This document shows, piece after piece, positions 1 through 5,070 of a DNA stretch of 5,070 bases. Made by a program: the position numbers and the translations under genes. Source of the stretch: SIG440 sp045532055. GTDB lineage: Bacteria; Bacillota; Clostridia; Monoglobales; Monoglobaceae. Below the pieces are notes generated by a model that saw only the letters and a program-made list of their open reading frames with translations, did no database searches and had not been told where the DNA came from. The DNA is taken from assembly GCA_045532055.1 (NCBI GenBank), contig JAZSFF010000059.1, positions 1-5,070 on the forward strand. Direction: 5' to 3'. Each line of letters begins with the position of its first letter. Position 1 is the first letter of the stretch.

Positions 1-384
1 GAGATTTCAACAGCCAAAAATCCAAAAGAATATTCAAGACAGTACGTTGATGAGGAATTTGAACAGACCGATGTTGTTGGTTATACACCATCAATAAGCT
101 TTGGCTTTGACAGATTCAAGGATGATCAGGTTCACAATGATATAATTGGAATATTTGACAATGAAAAGGTGGGTGCTGACGCAGTAAGACCTATCATTAT
201 GGTGGACCTTACAAGTGATGAAAAGGCGGCAATCAAGCGTGATTTCTCGGTGATTGCAGAAAACGAAGGCAATGGTCTTGATACATACAAATACAACGGA
301 AGTTTCAGAGTCAAGGGCGAAAAGGTTTGCGGAACGGCGGCATCTGACGATGATTGGCAGACCTGTACATTTGCGGAGGCGTAA
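1..384 (+). CDS. Phage tail tube (major tail) protein, 3' part
   Basis: The reading frame is open from the first base to the TAA at 382-384, so 127 C-terminal residues are visible and the true start lies upstream. The protein should be the structural subunit that stacks into the tube of a non-contractile tail. The opening motif around visible residues 3-20 (TAKNPKEYSRQYVDEEF) and the following TDVVGYTPSISFGFDRF stretch (23-39) are what I recognise from tail tube proteins of clostridial siphoviruses. The rest alternates short beta-type segments, including VRPIIMVDL (62-70) and the near-terminal YKYNGSFRVKG, which fits a tail-tube beta sandwich. Two cysteines (visible residues 110 and 122) lie near the C-terminus. 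A GTG at 169 could be taken for a start, but it sits mid-domain and the frame continues upstream. Its place directly before two chaperone-like genes and a tape measure is the standard position for this gene. The family call is by motif recognition; the structural role is inferred from family and context. Confidence 0.85.
   Translation, partial: EISTAKNPKEYSRQYVDEEFEQTDVVGYTPSISFGFDRFKDDQVHNDIIGIFDNEKVGADAVRPIIMVDLTSDEKAAIKRDFSVIAENEGNGLDTYKYNGSFRVKGEKVCGTAASDDDWQTCTFAEA
375..379 (+). promoter_or_regulatory. Ribosome binding site for the gene at 388
   Basis: GGAGG lies inside the last codons of the tail tube gene, 8 nt before the ATG at 388. It favours 388 over the second in-frame ATG at 412, which has only a weak purine stretch (GGCAGGG) in front of it. 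Confidence 0.7.
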
Positions 385-387
385 AAA

Positions 388-747
388 ATGATACAGGCAG
401 GGTCAAATGTCATGAAAAAGGATATTTTAATTAGGGTGTGTGAAAAAAGTTTTGAGATCGGGGAACGTCATCAAGTATTGGCTGTATGTGAAGAAATTCG
501 CAAAGAAGCTAAAACCCGGCTTGCAGAGATGGTCTCAGATGGTGGAGAAAATCAGGAAATTGAAAAAACAGTATGCGATTTTTTGAAAACGAGTATTGAA
601 AGAATACTGGGTTTGGGTGCGGTATCAAGAATTTTTGGCGAGAAAGATTGTCAGATACCCGAACTTACAGAAGTCTTATGCCAAGTGATTTCTCAGGTGG
701 GTTACAGTCTTGCGCAGATTTCAGAGGAGGCAGAGGATGAGACCTGA
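388..747 (+). CDS. gpG-like tail assembly chaperone (small protein)
   Basis: This 119-residue protein is acidic, probably almost all helical, and has no signal peptide or membrane segment. Its job is inferred from position: between tail tube and Gp15/tape measure genes, siphoviruses encode a small chaperone that coats the tape measure and recruits tube subunits. The C-terminal half supports this. Residues about 69-84 (SIERILGLGAVSRIFG), followed by a helix rich in Glu, Leu and Val (91-112), resemble the 'helix, LG-G-S-x-IFG, helix' pattern seen in small clostridial-phage tail chaperones. The start at 388 is chosen for its GGAGG site; an internal ATG at 412 would remove eight residues and cannot be excluded. 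The 3' end overlaps the next gene by 11 nt. I see no productive slippery site joining the two frames, unlike lambda G/GT, so they are probably separate, coupled proteins. The exact family is uncertain. Confidence 0.65.
   Translation: MIQAGSNVMKKDILIRVCEKSFEIGERHQVLAVCEEIRKEAKTRLAEMVSDGGENQEIEKTVCDFLKTSIERILGLGAVSRIFGEKDCQIPELTEVLCQVISQVGYSLAQISEEAEDET
725..730 (+). promoter_or_regulatory. Ribosome binding site for the Gp15-family gene
   Basis: A full AGGAGG, followed by AGAGG at 732-736, sits inside the end of the preceding gene, 6 nt before the ATG at 737. It decides the start: the frame is open back to about 689 and offers a TTG at 710, but that codon has no comparable site, and the residues it would add (Arg/Gln-rich) are simply the ribosome binding site translated. 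Confidence 0.8.
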
Positions 748-1303
748 TTTTTTGAAGGCAGTAGAGACGGTGGAGGTTGATGGCAGGGAATATGCCATAA
801 ACACGGATTTCCTTATCTGGATTGAGATTGAACAGTTGTTTCTTGACAGCGAGACCACAGAAAGTGAAAGATTTGCAAGGATTTTGGCCCTTGCATACCC
901 GATTTTGCCGGAAAATCCAGTAGGAGCCATTGAAAAGGTGCTTTGGTTTTATGCCGGCGGAGATGTTGAGAGAAAAGACAAATCGTCGGCATTATCCGCA
1001 CCAGCATATGATTTAAGTCGGGACATTGAATACATATGGGCAGGATTCTTAGGTGAGTTTGGGTTGGATATAGCAAAGACACACATGCATTGGTGGAGAT
1101 TTAAGACGCTGCTTTCGTGTTTGAGTGAAAACTCCAAGTTTTTCAAGATTGTTTCTTATAGGAGCATGGACACATCTTCAATAAAAAACAAAGAACTCAG
1201 ACGGTTTTATGAAAGAATGAAAAAACAATTCAAACTGCCTGATGTAAGGACTTCTGATGAAAGGGAAAAAGAGACGGTTTATAAATTGGAAGGCTTTTTT
1301 TAG
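737..1303 (+). CDS. Gp15-family tail assembly protein
   Basis: The 188-residue product (from ATG 737, ending TAG at 1301-1303) matches the bacteriophage Gp15 family, common between tail tube and tape measure genes of Firmicutes phages and regarded as the gpT-like tail chaperone. Visible hallmarks, in order: VEVDGREYAINTDF (12-25), a helix with LPENPVGAIEKVLWFYAGG (57-75), DIEYIWAGFLGEFGLDI (96-112), the aromatic MHWWRFKTLL (117-126), and YRSMD with a basic RRFYERMKKQFKLP stretch (141-168). The length and the terminal KKQFKLP-plus-charged-tail ending are normal for the family. The protein should act in the cytoplasm during tail assembly, with the small protein upstream and the tape measure downstream. 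An 11-nt overlap with the upstream gene and an AGGAGG embedded there imply translational coupling. The last sense codons fall in a run of seven T (1295-1301) directly at the stop. Family call confident; exact biochemical role is known mainly by analogy with lambda. Confidence 0.85.
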   Translation: MRPDFLKAVETVEVDGREYAINTDFLIWIEIEQLFLDSETTESERFARILALAYPILPENPVGAIEKVLWFYAGGDVERKDKSSALSAPAYDLSRDIEYIWAGFLGEFGLDIAKTHMHWWRFKTLLSCLSENSKFFKIVSYRSMDTSSIKNKELRRFYERMKKQFKLPDVRTSDEREKETVYKLEGFF

Positions 1304-1354
1304 GACGATTGACCCTGCTCTGCAAATTCTTTGTAGTATAAGGGAAGGATTAAT
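1304..1354 (+). other. 51-nt gap before the tape measure gene
   Basis: This is the only gap of note in the window. It contains the ribosome binding site of the next gene (GGGAAGGA, 1342-1349, 5 nt before ATG 1355). It also has a weak promoter-like pair, TTGACC (1309-1314) and TAGTAT (1334-1339), but the 19-nt spacing and poor -10 make a real promoter doubtful. No hairpin terminator is seen. Confidence 0.4.
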
Positions 1355-2566
1355 ATGTCATTTGATTTTGAAAAGTATATAGAAAATATGGAAGCAAAGG
1401 CGGCAAAAAATGATATAGGCAAGATGATTGCCTCAGGGATTGGCGTTGGAATTGATGAAAACTCCTATCTTGCCATAACGGCCATGGAAAATGTCTATGT
1501 TGAGCTTGAAACACTCACCAAAAATGCCGCCAAAAATGCAGAAAAGTTAGCAAAAAAAACTCAGGAGCGAGAACTTAAAAACCTCAAGAATGCCCTTGAG
1601 CTGGAGTTTATTTCGGAACAGGAATACTACGAAAAACTGAAGAAATACCGTGACGAAAACTTAAGAGAGGGTTCTGACAGTTGGTACAAATATACCGAGG
1701 AAATTATAAAGTATAACAAGCGTCTGGCGGAAGAAGCGGCAGAAGAACAACTTCGTATGATGGAGACTGTGAAAAAACTGCAGACAGACCTTGAAAACAA
1801 TCTCAAAAGTGATGACGGACCATGGTTTTCGTCATTAAGGGTTATCCTTAGGGGTGCAGGCTTAGGCGGTGGAGACGAGGCTTTCACGTGGAATAAGCTG
1901 GAAGATTTTCAAACAGAGATTGATGAACTTCAAAGGTACCGTCAGGCAATTTTGAGTCTTAGAGACCTAGGGAATATACCCGATGGTGTCTTTTCGGATA
2001 TTGCACAGATGGATGTGTCTGAGGGGCTTTTGGCTGCTAACACTATTCTTTCGGCAAGTGGTGAGATGCGGGAGAGCTTTATAAAGGGGTATAATGCCAG
2101 AAATTCTTTGGCAGGCAGCATCGCAGGGGAGCTTAACGGTATCCTTAACAAAGAGGCTATGGCTGAGGCAGGAATATACTCTGCCGAAGTCTTTAACAGT
2201 GGATATTTTAAAACCGACAGCACAGAAAAAACAGCGTTCATAAAAGAATTGGAGAAAAGTTTTGAGGAAATTCCCCAAAGTTATTATGATCTTGGCATCA
2301 GCTCGGGAGAGGCTTTTGGTCAGGGATTTGAAAGTCAGCTTGCTGTGGTGATGGCAGAGGCAAGGGAATATATGCTGAACGAAATGAGTAAGTTGGTCGC
2401 GGAAGTGACGGCAAAGGTAAGTAGTGAGGGCACGGCTTTCAAGAGTGGTGCGTCAAACACCTACAACACCAGCTATACATTCAATTCGTCCAGGGATACA
2501 ACAACCGTTCAGCTGAAAACGGCAAGAGATGCGGCGACGCTAGAAAGACTCAGGGGAGGTAATTAA
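1355..2566 (+). CDS. Short tape-measure-like protein (C-terminal module only)
   Basis: The 403-residue product lies in the tape measure position (after Gp15, before Dit), with GGGAAGGA 5 nt before the ATG. Tape measure proteins fill the tail tube, set its length and help DNA entry. What I see resembles the C-terminal part of clostridial-phage tape measures: KMIASGIGVGIDENSYLAI (23-41), a charged coiled-coil stretch (about 50-150) containing EQEYYEKLKKYRDENLREGS (88-107), a block about 181-260 with the LQRYRQAILSLRDLGNIPDG and DVSEGLLAANTILS patterns, LGISSGEAFGQGF (313-325), and a Ser/Thr/Asn-rich end before a short helix (383-400). The usual long helical stalk, hydrophobic membrane-like segments and any lytic enzyme domain are absent. 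The short length, against many hundreds of residues typically, suggests a very short tail or loss of the N-terminal part. An intact start site and frame argue against simple decay. Alternative: the stalk is encoded elsewhere. Confidence 0.7.
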   Translation: MSFDFEKYIENMEAKAAKNDIGKMIASGIGVGIDENSYLAITAMENVYVELETLTKNAAKNAEKLAKKTQERELKNLKNALELEFISEQEYYEKLKKYRDENLREGSDSWYKYTEEIIKYNKRLAEEAAEEQLRMMETVKKLQTDLENNLKSDDGPWFSSLRVILRGAGLGGGDEAFTWNKLEDFQTEIDELQRYRQAILSLRDLGNIPDGVFSDIAQMDVSEGLLAANTILSASGEMRESFIKGYNARNSLAGSIAGELNGILNKEAMAEAGIYSAEVFNSGYFKTDSTEKTAFIKELEKSFEEIPQSYYDLGISSGEAFGQGFESQLAVVMAEAREYMLNEMSKLVAEVTAKVSSEGTAFKSGASNTYNTSYTFNSSRDTTTVQLKTARDAATLERLRGGN

Positions 2567-2567
2567 A

Positions 2568-3425
2568 ATGGCACTTACACTTACGTACAAAAACAATCTT
2601 GGGACAGTCATGATGCATGGCGGGGGACAAGAAACCCCTCTGAGAATAACGGGGATAGAAGGCATAGGACTTGTGACAAGAGAATACAATACGGCGGTAT
2701 ACCCAGGATATGATGGACAGGAGACGCTGGATTCACGGGCTTTGGCACGATGCATAACCGTTGCGGTGGAGGTGGTGGACAAAGATGCGGCTCAGGTGGT
2801 ACGTCATACTTTAGATGTGCTGAGTCAAGGCGGAATGCTTTATATAAACCATGGGGGGTTGGACAGATGTATCATGTGCAACCAAGTACATATATCGGAA
2901 GCTAATCGTGTGCTTCGGGGACAAATTTTGACATTTGCGGTCCAGTTCATATGTGATAATCCTTTTTTTGAGGATGCATATGATACAGTTGTGCCTCTTT
3001 ACAAGAGAATAAAACGTCTTGAAACACCATTTGTATTACCTGGAATGTTTGGCGAAATTATTTTGGGCGGGAGCATTGAAATCAAGGGTGCCCTTTCGGT
3101 TGAACCCGTTATTACCATACATTATCCCACAGAACTTGAGGGGGCAGAAAGTATCATTCTCACCAATGAGACAACAGGAAAGTCCGTGCGACTTGATTAT
3201 GCTCCTGGTGCGGATGAAACAATAACCATCAACATAAAAGACCGAAAGGTTACCAGCAGTGTCAGAGGGAATATTATAAATTACATTTCCAAGGATACTT
3301 TTTTAGGGGATTTTGTTTTTGTCAGGGGTCAGAATATAATTTCGGTCAATGTGGGGGACGTTACGCCTGAGTTTACCATTGAGTGCAGATACAACAATCT
3401 TTACAATGAGGCGGTGATAGTATGA
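2568..3425 (+). CDS. Distal tail protein (Dit), Sipho_tail family
   Basis: This 285-residue protein should form the hexameric ring at the distal end of the tail tube, the hub on which the tail tip assembles. Evidence: an N-terminal beta-rich domain with ITGIEGIG (27-34), a middle part with a helix and turn (VVRHTLDVLSQGGMLYI, 77-93), then the family's FICDNPFFED motif (127-136), equivalent to the 'C-x-x-P-x-F' signature that closes the first domain. The C-terminal half (about 165-285) is a beta sandwich ending in GQNIISVNVGD (254-264) and a RY-containing last strand (274-275), as in Dit galectin-like domains. Length is normal. Its ATG lies 1 nt after the tape measure stop, with GGGGAGG at 2553-2559 giving 8-nt spacing. 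Its stop overlaps the next start as ATGA. I see no extra carbohydrate-binding insertion, so this looks like a classical short Dit rather than an evolved one. Confidence 0.85.
   Translation: MALTLTYKNNLGTVMMHGGGQETPLRITGIEGIGLVTREYNTAVYPGYDGQETLDSRALARCITVAVEVVDKDAAQVVRHTLDVLSQGGMLYINHGGLDRCIMCNQVHISEANRVLRGQILTFAVQFICDNPFFEDAYDTVVPLYKRIKRLETPFVLPGMFGEIILGGSIEIKGALSVEPVITIHYPTELEGAESIILTNETTGKSVRLDYAPGADETITINIKDRKVTSSVRGNIINYISKDTFLGDFVFVRGQNIISVNVGDVTPEFTIECRYNNLYNEAVIV
3407..3425 (+). promoter_or_regulatory. Translational coupling site, Dit to Gp37-like gene
   Basis: The Dit stop TGA (3423-3425) and the next ATG (3422-3424) overlap as ATGA. Upstream, GAGG (3407-3410) and GGTGAT (3413-3418) provide only a modest ribosome binding site, so translation of the tail-tip gene probably depends on ribosomes finishing Dit. 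This would keep the two hub proteins in proportion. Confidence 0.6.
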
Positions 3426-4573
3426 CGGATGTTTTATTCTACGACTTTGATTTTAATCTTCTTGCGGATTTTCCAAGGGCTATATCCATCAACCTTACAC
3501 AAAACTATTGTGGATATGGCACCGCAGAACTACATTTTTCTCTGGCAGAGACGGAGTTGATAAATTTACTCGAGGAAAATCCCTATGTTTTTTTTAGAGT
3601 AGGCGAAAGTTCAGCTATAATTACGGGTTGGAAAATAGGCGAGGATGTTGCAGTGTTTGGAAGAACCCCTGAATGGTTGCTTACCAAAAGAGGGGTCGCC
3701 GAGCTTTCGAAAAAGAATATGACACCGGAAAAAATCGTAAGGACTGCGGTAAGCTCTTCTGCAGGTGATTTCGTGACTTTGGGAGAGCTTGAGGAAATTG
3801 GAACACCGCAGGACTATTCAACAGATAAAGTAAGGGTTCTTTATGATGTTGTATGTGAAGTCTTGGGTGCTCAGGGCTTAGGGTTCAGACTGACACCGGA
3901 TATTAATGCAAAACAGTTTGTTTTTTCGGTTTATTCGGGACAGGAGTCTTTGTGTATGATTTCACCCTCAAACAGAACAGCCTATGATATGACATATACT
4001 GTGGAGAAACAGGATATGGTGACAAGTTCTGGTTGGTATGAACAGAAGTATACATATATGGGTAAATGGGACGCACAGAACAACTCTCCGTCATTGTCAG
4101 ACAATCAGACATCTAATGCCTATACCTTTTATGAAATATCATCCGCGTCTTATGATTCCAAAGGAAACCGGATTGAGTGTTTCGAATTGTGGTGCCAAAA
4201 TGGGTGGTTTCTCTATTCTGATTCAAAAACAGGCAAGTGGAAGGTAACCAATATAAAACCTGATACCATATGGATATATCTTAACAATTCTGCAGAAAAA
4301 GGTGCGAGAAAATGGGATGCGGTGCTTTCTGGAACAAAGACAGAAGATGAGGCTTGGGCTGAAATATCACAGCATAAAAGAGAGGAAAGAACCGAAAGTG
4401 AAACAAAAAGTATTGTATTTGGCCATGATTATCGGCTTGGTGATATTGTGAGAGTGCAGACTGAATTCGGAGACTTTAAAAAAGTAGAGAAAAAAAGGGT
4501 AACATCCGTCAATATTTATTATGATATTGATAAATCGGGTGTTACACCTGTGCTTAGTAGTTTGGAGGAATGA
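3422..4573 (+). CDS. Gp37-like tail-tip protein (Tal position)
   Basis: The 383-residue product matches the siphovirus ReqiPepy6 Gp37-like family, which takes the tail-associated (Tal) hub place next to Dit and probably closes the tail tip. The N-terminus shows the family pattern: VLFYDFDFNLLADF (4-17), NYCGYGTAELHFSLAE (28-43), a strand about 55-70, then VFGRTPEWLLTKRGV (78-92), equivalent to the 'GRS-x-x-x-LL-x-R' motif. A helical pair (100-150) and FRLTPDINAKQFVFSVYSG (155-173) follow. The C-terminus, FGHDYRLGDIVRVQTEFGD (333-351) to TPVLSSLEE (375-383), is the conserved closing block. Between them, about 200-328, lies a Trp- and Tyr-rich segment that I do not recognise (Trp 205, 216, 257, 262, 273, 284, 298, 312); it may be a variable surface domain. 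No peptidase or lysozyme domain is visible, so any wall-degrading activity would be encoded elsewhere. The start overlaps the Dit stop. Family call good; host-binding role is inference. Confidence 0.8.
   Translation: MTDVLFYDFDFNLLADFPRAISINLTQNYCGYGTAELHFSLAETELINLLEENPYVFFRVGESSAIITGWKIGEDVAVFGRTPEWLLTKRGVAELSKKNMTPEKIVRTAVSSSAGDFVTLGELEEIGTPQDYSTDKVRVLYDVVCEVLGAQGLGFRLTPDINAKQFVFSVYSGQESLCMISPSNRTAYDMTYTVEKQDMVTSSGWYEQKYTYMGKWDAQNNSPSLSDNQTSNAYTFYEISSASYDSKGNRIECFELWCQNGWFLYSDSKTGKWKVTNIKPDTIWIYLNNSAEKGARKWDAVLSGTKTEDEAWAEISQHKREERTESETKSIVFGHDYRLGDIVRVQTEFGDFKKVEKKRVTSVNIYYDIDKSGVTPVLSSLEE
4564..4568 (+). promoter_or_regulatory. Ribosome binding site for the gene at 4578
   Basis: GGAGG lies in the final codons of the Gp37-like gene, 9 nt before ATG 4578. 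A closer ATG at 4570 opens a frame of only five codons, so 4578 is the start. The site supports a real gene here even though its stop is outside the window. Confidence 0.7.
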
Positions 4574-4577
4574 AAAT

Positions 4578-5070
4578 ATGGGGATAAAATATAGCTTTAT
4601 TGACAATACAGTATATGGAACAGATGATATAAACGATATCACAAGGTGTTTAACTGGAGCAGGAGTGGCACCTTTTATTTCAAAGGATAGTTATGGTGTA
4701 ACGGATTTAAATGTCTTGACGTCAGCTTTGGTGGGCAGAGGTGTTCAGCTTGGTGGATGCCTTTGTAGTGTATTCGATGCGGGAACGGCAGAAATGCGTG
4801 TCAGAGTGGCACAAGGTATAGTGTTTTTTGAAAGTGGTGTAAGGTTGGTAGTTGATGGGAATGGATATGTATTGCCGGTAACACCAAATATGGCAGGATA
4901 TATCTATGCACATTACAGTCCGTCACTTCAGAAAGCGGACATCATTTTTAGCAGCGGGATACCCACAGACGGGGAACGTGTGCTCCTCGCCGAAGTTTTG
5001 GCAAACGGAACCATTTTAGACAAAAGAACTTTTGCACAGTCTAAAATCGCGACATTGGGAAGGAATGTGT
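4578..5070 (+). CDS. Tail-tip/baseplate accessory protein, 5' part
   Basis: The frame stays open from ATG 4578 to the window edge, giving 164 N-terminal residues. The pattern is one I recognise from proteins directly after the Gp37-like gene in gut clostridial phages: KYSFIDNTVYGTDDINDITR (4-23), a short linker, YGVTDLNVLTSAL (39-51), then beta-rich repeats with VRVAQGIVFFESGVRLVVD (75-93), GYIYAHYSPSLQKADIIFSS (107-126) and a RVLLAEVLANGTILDKRTFA stretch (134-153). That last block, 'LLAE-x-x-x-(D/N)G-x-(I/L)-x-D-(K/R)R-x-(F/Y)', is typical of phage tail fibre and baseplate N-terminal domains that attach to the tail tip. No enzyme motif is visible. A Cys-x-Cys pair occurs at 61 and 63. The protein probably joins the tail hub to receptor-binding parts encoded further right. 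The receptor-binding part itself, if in this gene, would be in the missing C-terminal portion. No formal family name can be given with certainty. Confidence 0.7.
   Translation, partial: MGIKYSFIDNTVYGTDDINDITRCLTGAGVAPFISKDSYGVTDLNVLTSALVGRGVQLGGCLCSVFDAGTAEMRVRVAQGIVFFESGVRLVVDGNGYVLPVTPNMAGYIYAHYSPSLQKADIIFSSGIPTDGERVLLAEVLANGTILDKRTFAQSKIATLGRNV

Noticed and set aside
169..384. Separate 71-residue gene starting at GTG 169
   Set aside because: The frame is open continuously from base 1 with recognisable tail tube protein sequence, and the GTG lies mid-domain, so this is only the 3' part of one gene.
579..585. T TTT TTG slip heptamer in the small chaperone gene
   Set aside because: A -1 shift meets TGA at 597-599 almost at once and would not lead into the Gp15 frame, so it cannot make a G/GT-type fusion.
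710..736. TTG at 710 as start of the Gp15-family gene
   Set aside because: The added residues just translate the AGGAGG ribosome binding region; ATG 737 has ideal spacing and matches the family N-terminus.
1291..1303. Rho-independent terminator at the T7 run
   Set aside because: No GC-rich hairpin precedes the run; the T bases encode the final Phe-Phe and the stop.
1309..1339. Promoter TTGACC / TAGTAT before the tape measure gene
   Set aside because: The spacing is 19 nt, the -10 matches only 4 of 6, and the location is inside a tightly packed late operon; such matches arise by chance in AT-rich DNA.
1516..1537. Short direct repeat of AAAAATGC in the tape measure gene
   Set aside because: It reflects repeated Lys/Asn-Ala codons in a coiled-coil region and is too short and isolated to be a functional repeat.
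4367..4642. Reverse-strand ORF of 91 codons (and other reverse ORFs, e.g. at 132-413, 1627-1887, 1942-2278)
   Set aside because: They lie fully antisense to well-supported phage genes and their translations show no domain pattern; they are shadow frames.

Overview
The window is an internal slice of the tail-morphogenesis module of a siphovirus-type (long, non-contractile tail) phage or prophage. Six genes are packed head to tail on the + strand with almost no intergenic DNA. The moderately AT-rich, A-rich coding style, the strong GGAGG-type ribosome binding sites and the protein families point to a low-GC Gram-positive host, most likely a gut-type Clostridia (Lachnospiraceae/Oscillospiraceae-like). 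That host call is inference: no host gene or integration site is visible.

Layout, left to right. (1) 1-384: C-terminal 127 residues of the tail tube (major tail) protein, whose start lies outside the window. (2) 388-747: a small helical protein in the gpG-like tail assembly chaperone position. (3) 737-1303: a Gp15-family protein, the gpT-like partner, overlapping the previous gene by 11 nt. (4) After the only real gap (51 nt), 1355-2566: a 403-residue protein in the tape-measure position. It resembles only the C-terminal part of clostridial-phage tape measure proteins. (5) 2568-3425: distal tail protein (Dit, Sipho_tail family). (6) 3422-4573: Gp37-like tail-tip protein (Tal position), start and stop overlapping as ATGA. 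(7) 4578-5070: N-terminal 164 residues of a tail-tip/baseplate accessory protein that runs off the right edge.

The order matches assembly logic. The chaperones coat the tape measure, the tape measure sets the length over which the tube protein polymerises, and Dit plus the Gp37-like protein form the initiator hub at the distal end. The next protein probably links the hub to receptor-binding components further downstream.

I see no RNA gene, CRISPR array, insertion sequence, convincing promoter or terminator. I do not see a previously undescribed system. The points worth a second look are the unusually short, C-terminal-only tape measure (implying a very short tail, an internal deletion or a repurposed particle) and an aromatic-rich variable segment inside the Gp37-like protein. 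Family assignments come from recognising motifs by eye; no search was run.
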